NCBI RefSeq assembly: GCF_019029495.1 | Contig: NZ_JAERQM010000002.1 | Coordinates: 124,001 to 188,000, forward strand | DNA: 64,000 nucleotides | Source of the DNA: Falsiroseomonas oleicola | Lineage (GTDB): Bacteria; Pseudomonadota; Alphaproteobacteria; Acetobacterales; Acetobacteraceae | Reading direction: 5' to 3' | Part shown: positions 12,025 to 23,511 of the stretch, piece after piece | Numbering within the stretch: the first letter of the stretch is position 1 | How the letters are laid out: the number at the start of each line of letters is the position of its first letter | Made by a program: the position numbers and the translations under genes | The notes under the pieces: model-generated | What the model was told of the DNA's origin: nothing | Database searches by the model: none | Seen by the model: the letters and a program-made list of their open reading frames with translations, nothing else

Positions 12025-14328
12025 ATGTCGTTCCCACAGGCCTTGCCCATCCACCGCCCGCGCCCCTGGCGCGCCCTGCTGCTGGCCACCGTCGCCGCCT
12101 TTGCCGTCAGCCCCGCCCTGGCCCAGGACAGCACCGCCCCCGCCGAGGGCGAGGTGCGGGTGCCGGCGCTCACCCTGCTGCCGCCGGTCAACACCACGGG
12201 CCTGCGCAATGAGCGCCGGCTGATGGACACGCCGGCCACCGTCGATGTCATCTCCGGTGCCGAGCTGGACCGGCAGATGGCGCGGAATGCGGAGGATGTG
12301 TTCCGCTACACCCCCGGCGTCACGGTGAACCGCCAGACCACCGGCACCGACCCCTTCGGCAGCCTCGGCGGCATCACCGTGCGCGGCGTCGGCGGCAACC
12401 GCGTGCTGACCGTGGTGGACGGCTTCCGCACCATCGAACGCATCACCGACAACACCCGAGACGTGGTCGATCCCTGGAACATGAGCCGTGTCGAGGTCGT
12501 GCGCGGCCCGGGCTCGGTGCTCTATGGCTCGGATGCGCTGGGCGGCGTGGTGAACTACATCACCCGCAATCCCTCCGACTATATCCAGCCCGGCCAGAGC
12601 TGGGGCGGCGAGGCGAGCACCAGCTTCTCCTCGCTCGACAACAGCCTGCAAAGCCGCATGACGGTCGCGGCGCGCGCCGCGGAATACTCGGCCATGTTCT
12701 CCTATCAAAGGCGGGATGCCAGCGAGCCCTCGCGCAACAATTCCCGCTCCCCCGACGGCATCTGGAACTGCACGCGCAACACCGCCGCCGGCGCCTTGCC
12801 CTGCAACCGGCTGAACCCGACCGACATCGCTTCCGACAACTACTTTGCGCGTGTCGTCTGGGATCCATTGCCCAACTTCCGCATGCGCTTCACCGCCGAT
12901 GTGATGCAGCGCGCGACGGATGTGGACCAGCGCTACGACCTCGGCCCGACCTCGGCCACCAGCGGCATCACCAACCTCGACTACCAGCGCCGCCAGGCGA
13001 TCAATCGCGGCCTGTTCTCCACCGATGCGGAGTGGCGCCCGGAATATGGCTGGCTCGATTCCGTGCGCATCATGGCCGGCTACCAGCCGCAGGAGATCGA
13101 GCGGACCGGCACGCGGCTGCGCCAGATCGCCAATGGCCAGCGCACCAGCACCTATGACCGGACGACCTATTCCGAGAATGTGCTGCAGGGCGAATTGCAG
13201 CTCAGCTCCAGCCTCAACGTGATCGGCACGCGCCACGTCTTCACCTATGGCGTCTCCGCCAGCACGACGGAGACGGATTATGAGCGGGAGGACATCGCCA
13301 CCAACCTGAACACCGGTGTGCGCACGGTGACGCGGGCCGGTGGCTTCAACTTCGCCAATGCCGATACGCGCCGCCTCGATGCCTTCGCGCAGGATGAGAT
13401 CACGCTGTTCGGCGGAAGGCTGACCCTGGTGCCGGGCATGCGCTATTCCACCACGCGCATCAGCCCGCGCCCGGATGGGGACTACAAGCCGGTGGCAGGC
13501 GCGGAGCCGCGCAACCAGGATGACAGCAACCTGTCGCTGGCGCTGGGTGCCATCTGGCGGCTGGACGAGGTCTTCTCGCTCTATGCGAATTACGGCGAGG
13601 GCTTCAAGCAGCCGACGGCGGAGCAGCTCTATACCTCCCTGCCCAGCACCACCTTCAACCTGGTGCCGAATGCCAACCTGCGGCCGGAGGAAGTGCGCAG
13701 CGTGGAGGGCGGCATCCGCGTGCAGCTTCCGAATGCCTATGCCAGCCTCGGCGTCTTCCGCGCCGACTACACGGACTTCATCCAGAGCTTCGTCAGCATC
13801 CCCGGCACGGCCGACCTGACCTATCAGAACCTCAGCGAGGTGACGGTGCAGGGTGTGGAATTCAGCGGTGCCTGGCGCTTCGCGCGCGACTGGACGCTGA
13901 ATGGCGCGGCCTCCTGGCAGGAAGGTCGCCAGCGCGCCACGCCGACCTCCCAGCGCACCGCCTTCGATGGCGCGCGGCCGCTGACGGCGACGGCGGGCGT
14001 CACCTATGACAACCGCGACCTGCGCACCAGCGTGACCCTGAACGGGACCTATGCGGCGGAGGTGACGGAGGCGAGTTCATCTCAGCTCTACATGCCGAAG
14101 TCCTACCAGGTCTTCGACATGCTGGCCTCCTGGCGGCCGCTGCCGAATGTCGAGTTGAATGGCGGCATCTTCAATCTGCTCGACACGCGCTACCTGCCGC
14201 TGGCCCCCGGCGGCACCACCTATACCCGTTCGGAATTCGCCAGCGACGCGACCAAGGCGACGAACCCGATCGAGCTTCAGGTGGCGCCCGGCCGCACCTT
14301 CCGGCTCGGCGCGCGCGTCACCTTCTGA
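12025..14328 (+). CDS. TonB-dependent outer-membrane receptor, probably haem (hemoglobin-receptor subfamily)
   Basis: 767-residue outer-membrane gated porin. A signal peptide ends near ALAQ at residues 34-37. The plug has TPATVDVISGAELDRQ, FRYTPGVTVNRQ, ITVRGVGGNRVLTVVDG and RVEVVRGPGSVLYGSDALGG. The barrel ends RTFRLGARVTF, with the usual terminal Phe. Motifs YGEGFKQPTAEQLY and NANLRPEEVRSVEGG correspond to the FRAP/NPNL region of haem/haemoglobin receptors. The ATG has AGGGGG about 8 bases upstream and a Fur box in its promoter. Convergent with the yej-type binding protein gene. A siderophore ligand is the main alternative. Confidence 0.87.
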   Translation: MSFPQALPIHRPRPWRALLLATVAAFAVSPALAQDSTAPAEGEVRVPALTLLPPVNTTGLRNERRLMDTPATVDVISGAELDRQMARNAEDVFRYTPGVTVNRQTTGTDPFGSLGGITVRGVGGNRVLTVVDGFRTIERITDNTRDVVDPWNMSRVEVVRGPGSVLYGSDALGGVVNYITRNPSDYIQPGQSWGGEASTSFSSLDNSLQSRMTVAARAAEYSAMFSYQRRDASEPSRNNSRSPDGIWNCTRNTAAGALPCNRLNPTDIASDNYFARVVWDPLPNFRMRFTADVMQRATDVDQRYDLGPTSATSGITNLDYQRRQAINRGLFSTDAEWRPEYGWLDSVRIMAGYQPQEIERTGTRLRQIANGQRTSTYDRTTYSENVLQGELQLSSSLNVIGTRHVFTYGVSASTTETDYEREDIATNLNTGVRTVTRAGGFNFANADTRRLDAFAQDEITLFGGRLTLVPGMRYSTTRISPRPDGDYKPVAGAEPRNQDDSNLSLALGAIWRLDEVFSLYANYGEGFKQPTAEQLYTSLPSTTFNLVPNANLRPEEVRSVEGGIRVQLPNAYASLGVFRADYTDFIQSFVSIPGTADLTYQNLSEVTVQGVEFSGAWRFARDWTLNGAASWQEGRQRATPTSQRTAFDGARPLTATAGVTYDNRDLRTSVTLNGTYAAEVTEASSSQLYMPKSYQVFDMLASWRPLPNVELNGGIFNLLDTRYLPLAPGGTTYTRSEFASDATKATNPIELQVAPGRTFRLGARVTF

Positions 14329-14336
14329 GGTGACCG

Positions 14337-14361
14337 GCCGGCGCCGCATCGCGGCGCCGGC
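14337..14361. terminator. Hairpin between convergent receptor and binding-protein genes
   Basis: A perfect 10-bp GC stem (14337-14346 with 14352-14361) and a 5-base loop fill the 40-bp gap between two convergent stop codons. There is no clear U-run, so it may be a weak bidirectional terminator or an mRNA-stabilising end. Confidence 0.55.
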
Positions 14362-14368
14362 ACAATGC

Positions 14369-16174
14369 TCAATCGCGGCACCACCAGGCGTCGTCGCCAT
14401 AGCCGAAGCGCGGCGGCTGGGGTGGCGCGGTGAAGCGGGCGGAAACCGCCAGTCGCCGCATCGGATTGTAGTAGGACGGCACCACCAGCCACTGCCATTG
14501 CAGCGCCCGGTCCAGCACCCGCGCCGTGCTGCGCAGGCTGTCGCGGTCCGGCGCCGCCACCAGCCGGTCCAGCAGCGCATCCAGCGCCGGATTCGCGATG
14601 CCGCTGAGATTGCCGCTGCCCGTGCGTGACGCGGCTTCCGAGGACCACAGGTTGCGCTGCTCCGCCCCCGGCCATTCCGGCGGGATGGTGAAGCGGAAGG
14701 CGAGGTCGAAATCGCGCGCGCGGATGCGCTGGGCGAAGGTGGAGGCGTCCAGGATCTCGAAGCGCGGGTTGATGCCGATGCGCCGCAGCGCGCGGAACCA
14801 GACGGTGATCAGCGCCTGCTGCGCATTGCTCTGCGCCAGGACCGACAGGCTGAAGAGCTCGCCGGTTTCCTTGTGCACCAGCCTGCCGTCATCCTCCCGC
14901 GGTGCCCAGCCGGCGGCGTCGAGCAAGGCGAGGGCGCGTTCCAGCATGGCGCGGTCGCGGCCGCTGCCATCGCTGCGCGGCGGCTGCCAGGCACGGTCGA
15001 AAGCCTCGGGCGGAAACAGCCCCGGAAATTCCGCCATCAATGCGCGCTCCGCCGCATCGGGTGGCTCCTGCGCGGCGAGGTCGGAATTCTCGAAAAAACT
15101 GCCGGTGCGCCGGAAGCTTTCATGGAACAGCGCGGCATTGGCCCATTCGAAATCGAGCAGAGTGGTCAGCGCCTCCCGCACCCGCGCATCGGCGAATCGC
15201 GCGCGGCGCAGGTTGAAGCCGAAGCCGTTCATGCCCGTGATGTACCAATGCGGCTGTTCGACGCGGCGGATGCGGCCATCGCGCACCGCGGGCGTGTCGT
15301 AGCCCACGGCCCAGCGCCGGGTATCGGCCTCGATCATCCAGTCGGCATTGCCGGCGAGCAGCGATTCGAAGGCGGCGATGCGGTCGCGGTGGTAGGTCAC
15401 CTCGATCCGGTCGAAATTCCAGCGGCCGCGCGCCGTCGGCAGGTCGCGCGCCCACCAGTCGCGGTTGCGCTCGAAGACCACGCGGCGGCCCGGATCCACC
15501 TCCGTCACGCGATAGGGGCCGCTGCCGGGCGGCGCATCCATGGTCAGCGCGCCGAATTCGCGCCCCTGCCAATAGTGGCGCGGCAGGATCTGCACGGCGC
15601 CGAGGCGCAGCACCGCATTGGCCGGGTCCCCGGGCGGCAGGCGGAAGCGCACGACGCGCGGCGATTCGGCCACCGGATCGGCATGTTCGAACAGGGCGCG
15701 GAAATGCGGCCGGCCCTCCCGCCCCAGGGTCTGGGCGGTGAAGACCACGTCATCGGCCGTGATCGGGCTGCCATCGGTGAAGCGCGCCTCCGGCCGCAGG
15801 GTGAAGCGCACCAGCCGCGCCTCCGCGTCGATCTCGAAGCTTTCGGCGAGGTGGCCATAGGCCGCCTGGGCCTCGTCCGGATTGCCCATCAGCAGGGAAT
15901 CGAAGGACCAGGTCCAGACGCCCATCACCATGCGGCCGCGCAGGGTGAAGGGGTTCAGCGTGTCGAAGGTGCCGGGCTGCACCATGCGCAGGGTGCAGCC
16001 CTTGGGTGCATCCGGATTCACATGCGGGAAATGGGTGAAGCCCGGGGGCAGGGCCGGGGCGGCATGCGCGGCCACGGCGTCGTGGCGTGGTGCCTGCGCG
16101 GCCCCTGGGGCCGGCATGCCGAAAAACAGGGGAAGGACGCCGAAGGCGGATATGCAATTGCGAATCATTTGCAT
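14369..16174 (-). CDS. yejA: YejA-like extracellular solute-binding protein (SBP_bac_5 family)
   Basis: 601-residue periplasmic binding protein of the oligopeptide class, closest in layout to YejA. The signal peptide runs MIRNCISAFGVLPLFFG to about AQA. Family motifs include FTHFPHVNPDAPKG, DTLNPFTLRG, the cluster-C stretch ARFTDGSPITADDVVFT, and GMNGFGFNLRRARFADARVR. Two ATGs fit (16174 and 16168), both inside the Fur box; a stop two codons upstream rules out a longer form, and no good ribosome site is visible. Divergent from the permease genes through a shared 30-bp promoter region. The locus suggests haem or a metallophore as ligand rather than plain peptides (inference). Confidence 0.86.
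   Translation of the reverse strand: MQMIRNCISAFGVLPLFFGMPAPGAAQAPRHDAVAAHAAPALPPGFTHFPHVNPDAPKGCTLRMVQPGTFDTLNPFTLRGRMVMGVWTWSFDSLLMGNPDEAQAAYGHLAESFEIDAEARLVRFTLRPEARFTDGSPITADDVVFTAQTLGREGRPHFRALFEHADPVAESPRVVRFRLPPGDPANAVLRLGAVQILPRHYWQGREFGALTMDAPPGSGPYRVTEVDPGRRVVFERNRDWWARDLPTARGRWNFDRIEVTYHRDRIAAFESLLAGNADWMIEADTRRWAVGYDTPAVRDGRIRRVEQPHWYITGMNGFGFNLRRARFADARVREALTTLLDFEWANAALFHESFRRTGSFFENSDLAAQEPPDAAERALMAEFPGLFPPEAFDRAWQPPRSDGSGRDRAMLERALALLDAAGWAPREDDGRLVHKETGELFSLSVLAQSNAQQALITVWFRALRRIGINPRFEILDASTFAQRIRARDFDLAFRFTIPPEWPGAEQRNLWSSEAASRTGSGNLSGIANPALDALLDRLVAAPDRDSLRSTARVLDRALQWQWLVVPSYYNPMRRLAVSARFTAPPQPPRFGYGDDAWWCRD
16159..16173. promoter_or_regulatory. Fur box in the divergent yejA/yejB promoter, overlapping the yejA start codon
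   Basis: TGCGAAT-C-ATTTGCA is a 7-1-7 inverted repeat of the Fur type. Read on the minus strand it contains AATGATTCGCA, identical to the core of the box before the TonB-dependent receptor. Only 30 bp separate the two start codons, so one operator can control both directions. It physically covers the yejA initiation codon(s). Confidence 0.82.
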
Positions 16175-16204
16175 ATATCAGGGCCAACGCCGCTCCAGGG
16201 CAAG

Positions 16205-17276
16205 ATGCAACTGCACCGCTACATCCTCCGCCGCCTGCTTCTCGTGCCGCCGACGCTGCTGGCGATCGTGGCCCTGAACTTCATGGTCGCCCAGCTCGCG
16301 CCGGGCGGGCCGGTGGAGCATATGATCGCGACGCTCGGCGGCGATGTGCAGGATGCGGCGGAGCGTGCGCTGGGCGCCCAGGCCTTCGACGAGCCGCAGG
16401 AGCCCGCCTTGCGCTACCGCGGCAGCGAGGGCATGGACCCGCGCCTGGTGGCGGAGATCGAGCGGCAGTTCGGCTTCGACAAGCCGCCACTGGAACGCTT
16501 CTGGCTGTTGCTGCAGAGGCTGGTGACCTTCGACCTCGGCCGGTCGCTGTTCCTCGACCGGCCGGTGGTGACGCTGCTGTGGGAGAGGTTGCCGGTCACC
16601 GCCTCCCTCGGTGCCTGGTCGATGCTGTTCACCTATCTCATCGCCGTGCCGCTGGGCATCGCGCTGGCGGTGCGGCGCGGCAGCCGCTTCGACCGGATGG
16701 CCACGGCCATCACCGTCGGGCTGCATGCGGTGCCGGCCATGGTGGTCGCCGTGGTGCTGCTGGTGGTCTTTGCCGGTGGCCGCTTCTGGCAGTGGTTCCC
16801 GGCCGGCGGGCTGCTTTCCGCCGATGCCGCCAGCCTGTCCTGGCCGCTTCTGGTGCTGGACTGGCTGTGGCACCTGGTGCTGCCGGTCTCGGCCATGGTG
16901 ATCGCCGGCTACTCCTCCCTCGCGCTGATGACCCGCAACCTGTTCCTGGAGGAGCTGGGCAAGACCTATGTCCTGCTCGCCCAGGCCAAGGGGCTGGCGC
17001 CGCGCCGCGTGCTGTTCGGCCATGTCTTCCGCAACGCCATGCTGGTCATCGCCGCCGGCCTGCCCGCCGCGCTGCTGATGGAGCTGTCGAGCGGCGCGGT
17101 GCTGATCGAGGCGCTGTTCGGCCTGCAGGGCCTCGGCCTGCTCGGCATCGATGCCGCGCTCAGCCGCGACTTTCCGGTGATCTTCGGGACGCTGTGGCTG
17201 TTCACCCTGCTCGGGCTGCTGATGCACCTGGCTTCGGACCTGCTTTATGTCGCGATCGACCCGCGTATCGGCTTCG

Positions 17277-17293
<17 letters not shown>
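16205..17293 (+). CDS. yejB: YejB-like ABC transporter permease
   Basis: 362-residue inner-membrane permease of the peptide/nickel class. The N-terminus LHRYILRRLLLVPPTLLAIV is the typical first membrane helix, followed by a long periplasmic loop and a five-helix BPD_transp_1 core. The coupling (EAA) loop is LLAQAKGLAPRRVLFGHVFR, facing the ATPase. The insertion VEHMIATLGGDVQDA after the first helix is as in YejB. AGGG lies a few bases before the ATG. Its end overlaps the next gene by 17 bp. Probably controlled by the Fur box just upstream. Confidence 0.9.
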
Positions 17294-19804
<2,511 letters not shown>

Positions 19805-19808
<4 letters not shown>

Positions 19809-20539
19809 GCGAGACCACCCCCGACACCCTGCCGAAACGCTTCCTGCTGGAGGCCAGCCTGGAGGAGGTGGCGGCGATGCTGCCGGCGATCGGCCGCGCC
19901 ATGGTCGGCATCAGCGGCGGCGGCACCACGCATGAGCGTATCGGCGTGATCGCGGCCGCGCCCTGCACGGCGGAGACGCTGCGCATCCAGGGCGAGCAGC
20001 ATGATTCGGAACTGGCGCTGGCCCGCGTGGTGCGCGTGATCGGCGACCGCAGCAGCACCATGCGCGGCAAATCCTATCCGCGCTTCGAATTCAAGGATGC
20101 GGCGGATGTGACGCTGATGTCGGTCACCGCGATGGACGGCGCCGAACTCTACGACGAAGCCGTGCGCGCCCATGTCGGCACGGTGCTGGAGTCGCCACCG
20201 CGCCCCGACCTGCCGCCCACGGACCAGCAGCCCGAGGCCGATGCCGGCAATGCGGCGCTGGAGGCGCTGCGCGACAGCGGCGGCCAGGTGGAGATCGGCT
20301 TCGGCGAGGCCGGCGCCCGCCAGGTCTGGCGCGGCCAGGTGGAGGAGGTGAAGGGGGTGATGGGCTACGCCAATATCATCCGCCCGGACTTCCACCTGCA
20401 TCTGCGCGGCGGCTCCGTCACCGGCTTCCGCCGGACGGAGGCCGGGCTGGCGGCGCTGGATGCGCAGGGGGCGGAAACCGGGCTGGTGCTCCGGCCGCTG
20501 GATGCGGCGGCGGAAGCAGCCCTGGCCAGCTTCGGCTGA
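19805..20539 (+). CDS. HutX/ChuX/HemS-like haem utilisation protein (divergent)
   Basis: 244-residue cytoplasmic protein with no signal peptide. The second half matches the HutX/HemS pattern: ARQVWRGQVEEVKGVMG, then IIRPDFHLHLRGGSV, where HemS-type proteins have G-QIHTG-V, then NVLDP-FNLHLR. The first half has MLPAIGRAMVGISGGGTTHE and GVI, similar to the LG-VM...HE..GVY stretch of that family. Such proteins bind, carry or degrade haem in the cytoplasm. Its ATGA overlap with the ABC transporter gene ties it to import of the same ligand. Divergence is substantial and haem ligands cannot be assigned from sequence, so the family call is likely but not certain. Confidence 0.68.
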
Positions 20540-20542
20540 GCC

Positions 20543-21265
20543 ATGCGGGCGGCGCTGCTGCGGTTCCGGCGCGACGGTTTCGCGGTGTTGCCCGGCCCGC
20601 CGGCGGCCTTGCAGGACCGGCTGCGGGCGCTTCTGGGAAGGCTGGACCGGCGCGCGCTGAGCCCGGCTGAACGCGGTCGCTGCGTCATGGAATCCGCCCT
20701 GAGGGAAAGCCAGCGCGGCATGGCGCTGCCGGAGGGGCGGGACGCCATCTTCATCCTCGGCGAGCCCGGCCGGCTGCATCCGGCCTTTTCGGCGGCGGTG
20801 GCGCATCCCCGCGTCATCGCCGCCGTGTCGCGGGCGCTGGGCAGCGAAAGGCTCGCCTTCCACTTCGCCAATGTCACCGCCAAGGCGGCGGGCTTCGGCA
20901 GCGGCATCGCCTGGCACCGGGACGCCACCAACCGCTACATGCCGAGCCGGCGTGGCGCCTTCCTGCGCGCCATGATCTGCCTGGACGGCATGCGCCCGGC
21001 CAATGGCGGCACCGCCTTCCGGCCCGGCTCGCATCGCGGCGCCAGCCGGCCGGCGGTGGTGCCACGGGTGCCCAGGGGCGGGCTGGTGCTGATCCATGCC
21101 CGGGTGCTGCATGGCGGCGCGCCGAACCGCTCCGCCACACCGCGCCGCAACCTGATCGTGCAATGGGGAAGGCGGGACGATCCGCTGGTCCTGCGCAACC
21201 GGGAAAGCCAGACCGGCCGCCCGCCCACATCGCTGGCGCGCCCCGGGCGCTGGCTGACGGGTTGA
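20543..21265 (+). CDS. PhyH-type Fe(II)/2-oxoglutarate-dependent dioxygenase
   Basis: 240-residue protein of the phytanoyl-CoA dioxygenase superfamily. The iron-binding facial triad is visible as His125-x-Asp127 in AWHRDATNRYM and His190 in RVLHGGAPNRS. RRNLIVQW near the C-terminus could supply the arginine that binds 2-oxoglutarate. LDGMRPANGGTAFRPGSHRG is the usual segment preceding the distal His. The substrate is unknown. It starts 3 bp after the HutX-like gene, so it is probably in the iron-controlled operon, which would fit a non-haem iron enzyme working on a metallophore or haem-derived compound (inference). Confidence 0.78.
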   Translation: MRAALLRFRRDGFAVLPGPPAALQDRLRALLGRLDRRALSPAERGRCVMESALRESQRGMALPEGRDAIFILGEPGRLHPAFSAAVAHPRVIAAVSRALGSERLAFHFANVTAKAAGFGSGIAWHRDATNRYMPSRRGAFLRAMICLDGMRPANGGTAFRPGSHRGASRPAVVPRVPRGGLVLIHARVLHGGAPNRSATPRRNLIVQWGRRDDPLVLRNRESQTGRPPTSLARPGRWLTG

Positions 21266-21315
21266 TGAGCGTCGGGCGTCTTGCACCACGCATCGCCCAT
21301 CGCAACATCCGGGGC

Positions 21316-22125
21316 ATGATCGACCCCAAGGCTCTCCTCGACCGTTTCCTCGGCACCGGCAGCGGTGGCCAATCCGCCTCGCCCTGGGGCGCCCAGCCGG
21401 GTGCCCAGCCGCCGGCGGCGCCCCCCTCCGGCCAGGCACCCTCCCCCTGGACCTCCCCCGGCGGTGCCGGCGGCGGGCTGGCTGATGCGGCGCGGCAGAT
21501 GCTGAACCGCACGGGCGGCATGGGCGGCTTCGCCGGCGGCGCCGCCGCGGGCGGCCTGGCCGGGATGCTGCTGGGCGGCAAGGGCTTCCGGCGCGGCGGT
21601 GGCTTGCTCAGCCATGGTGGCGCGGCGGTGCTCGGCGCGCTGGCGCATCGTGCCTGGCAGAACTGGCAGGCCGGCCAGGCCCCCGCCACCGCGCCGCCCG
21701 CCACCGCGCAGGACGCCGCGGCGGTGGAGCCCCGCTTCCTGCCCGGCGCCAGCCCGGCGGCGACTGGCGAGGCCTTCGAACTCGCCCTGATCCGCGCCAT
21801 GATCGGCGCCGCCCGCGCCGATGGCCATATCGACGGGGAGGAGCGCGGCCGCATCTTCGCCCAGGTGGAAAAGGCCGGGCTGGACCCGGAGGCCAAGGCC
21901 TTCGTCTTCGACGCCATCGACCAGGGCATCGGCGTGACGGAGGTGGTGGCCGCCGCGAAGACGCAGGAACAGGCCAGCGAGATCTACCTGATCTCCCGCC
22001 TCGCGGTGGATCCGGACCATCCGGCGGAGCGCGCCTATCTCCAGGCGCTGGCGCACCGGCTGCAACTGCCGCCGGACCTCGTGGCGCATCTCGACCGGCA
22101 GGCAGAGGCCGCGCCCGCCGCATAG
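21316..22125 (+). CDS. DUF533 / TerB-like inner-membrane-associated protein
   Basis: 269-residue protein with a proline/glycine-rich N-terminal third and a glycine-rich hydrophobic stretch (GGFAGGAAAGGLAGMLLGG, about residues 70-90). The C-terminal all-helical TerB-like domain begins at EAFELALIRAMIGAARADGH and contains IDGEERGRI and LISRLAVDPDHPAERAYL. This is the arrangement of the DUF533 (YebE) family, of unknown function. The start ATG 21316 (MIDPKALLDRFLG) matches the family opening. It begins 50 bp after the dioxygenase and need not be in the same operon. Confidence 0.8.
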   Translation: MIDPKALLDRFLGTGSGGQSASPWGAQPGAQPPAAPPSGQAPSPWTSPGGAGGGLADAARQMLNRTGGMGGFAGGAAAGGLAGMLLGGKGFRRGGGLLSHGGAAVLGALAHRAWQNWQAGQAPATAPPATAQDAAAVEPRFLPGASPAATGEAFELALIRAMIGAARADGHIDGEERGRIFAQVEKAGLDPEAKAFVFDAIDQGIGVTEVVAAAKTQEQASEIYLISRLAVDPDHPAERAYLQALAHRLQLPPDLVAHLDRQAEAAPAA

Positions 22126-22157
22126 GCGGGGCGGCGCCGTGCTGGCATGATGCCGGC

Positions 22158-23231
22158 ATGAAGATCGCGCGCGTCACGACCCATCTGCACCGCAGCCCCT
22201 TCACCTATGGGGCGGGCGCCCAGACCAGCGGCGGCAATCTGCGGCTGCGGGAGATCGAGACGCTGCTGGTGCGCGTCGAGACCGAGGATGGCCTGCATGG
22301 CTGGGGGGAGGGGTTCGGCTTCTCCCTGGCCGGCACCACGCGGGATGCGGTGGACCGGCTGGTCGCGCCTGCCTGTATCGGCCAGGATGCCGGCGACATC
22401 GCCGGGCTCGGCGCCATGCTGGCGCGCCGCTTCCACAATTACGGCCGCAACGGGCCGGTGAGTTTCGCGCTGGCGGCCATCGACATCGCCTTGTGGGACA
22501 TCGCGGCGAAGGCGCGCGGCCTGCCCTTGCATGCGCTGCTGGGCGATGCGGCAAGGCCCAGCGTGCCGGCCTATGCCAGCCTGCTGCGCTATGGCGTGGC
22601 CGCCGATGTGGGGCGCAACGTGGCGGAGGCGGTGCGGCGCGGCTATCGCCAGATCAAGCTGCATGAGGTGGACATCGCCTGCATCCGCGCGGCCCGGGCA
22701 GTGGCGCCGGCCGAGGTGCCGCTGATGCTCGATATCAACTGCGCCTTCGATGAGCTGGCCGACGCGCGCGATTTCTGCGCCGCCGTGCGCGACCTGCATA
22801 TCGGCTGGGTCGAGGAGCCGGTCTGGCCGCCGGAGGATTTCGGCAGCCTCGCCACGCTGCGGCGGGAGGCCGGGGTGCCGATCTCGGCCGGGGAGAATCT
22901 GGGCGGCGTGCCGGATTTCGCGCGGTTGTTCGCGGCCGGCGCGGTGGATGTGGCGCAGCCCAGCATCACCAAGCATGGCGGCGTCTCCGGCCTGATGGCG
23001 GTGGCCGGGCTGGCGGCGAAGGCCGGCGTGGCGGTGGTGCCGCATGCGCCCTATTTCGGGCCGGGGCTGCTGGCCACGCTGCATCTGCTGGCGGCCTGGC
23101 CCCGGGCCGCGCCGCTCGAAATCTATTTTGCCGATCTCGCAGCGCCGCCCTATCCGGAACTGTGCGTGCGGGATGGCGCCATCGCCGTGCCCCAGGCCCC
23201 CGGGCTGGGGCTGGAACCCGCCATCGGATAG
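22158..23231 (+). CDS. Mandelate racemase/muconate lactonizing enzyme family protein (enolase superfamily)
   Basis: 357-residue enzyme of the enolase superfamily, which abstracts a proton next to a carboxylate using a Mg2+ ion. The capping domain (residues 1 to about 125) precedes a TIM-like barrel. A Lys-x-His motif occurs in YRQIKLHE. Metal ligands are the Asp of LMLDINCAF, the Glu of WVEEPVWPPED and the Glu of ISAGENLGG. A late His lies in VVPHAPYFGPGL. Substrate cannot be deduced. The start has no strong ribosome site but aligns with the family N-terminus. A repeat array lies immediately downstream. Confidence 0.87.
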   Translation: MKIARVTTHLHRSPFTYGAGAQTSGGNLRLREIETLLVRVETEDGLHGWGEGFGFSLAGTTRDAVDRLVAPACIGQDAGDIAGLGAMLARRFHNYGRNGPVSFALAAIDIALWDIAAKARGLPLHALLGDAARPSVPAYASLLRYGVAADVGRNVAEAVRRGYRQIKLHEVDIACIRAARAVAPAEVPLMLDINCAFDELADARDFCAAVRDLHIGWVEEPVWPPEDFGSLATLRREAGVPISAGENLGGVPDFARLFAAGAVDVAQPSITKHGGVSGLMAVAGLAAKAGVAVVPHAPYFGPGLLATLHLLAAWPRAAPLEIYFADLAAPPYPELCVRDGAIAVPQAPGLGLEPAIG

Positions 23232-23258
23232 GTGCCAGCCAATGCCGGAAAAGCCTCA

Positions 23259-23502
23259 CCTGCGGCGGGCGAAGCTGGCCAAGCGCCCGAATGGGCGCCG
23301 CGCCAAGTGGCGCGCAGCCAAGCCGGCGGAGCCGGCGCCCGGCGCATGAGGGACTGGAAATATCCTGCGGCCGGCGAAGCTGGCCGAGCGCCCGAATGGG
23401 CGCCGCGCCAGGTGGCGCGCAGCCAAGCCGGCGGAGCCGGCGCCCGGCGCATGAGGGTCATAAAATTCCAAGCCCCCGGAGGGGGCGCCCGGCGCCTGAG
23501 GG
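23259..23502. repeat. Intergenic palindromic repeat array (two 94-bp copies plus a short third copy)
   Basis: Copies at 23259-23352 and 23364-23457 differ at only a few positions. A shortened copy at about 23470-23502 keeps the end GGCGCCTGAGGG. Each copy contains GCCGCGCC-AGTGGCGCGCAG, then AAGCCGGCGGAGCC, then a GGCGC-TGAGGG end, with small GC hairpins. Short AT-richer spacers separate the copies. The same family recurs at 39029-39212 and 52976-53078. The last copy ends 9 bp before the stop codon of the minus-strand gene. No coding function is seen in this gap. Confidence 0.85.
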
Positions 23503-23511
23503 CCTCGAAAT

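Noticed and set aside
23259-23457. Possible CRISPR array or insertion sequence end
   Set aside because: Only two long copies with an 11-bp AT-rich spacer, no cas genes and no transposase; the family occurs at other gene ends, so it is a REP-like element.
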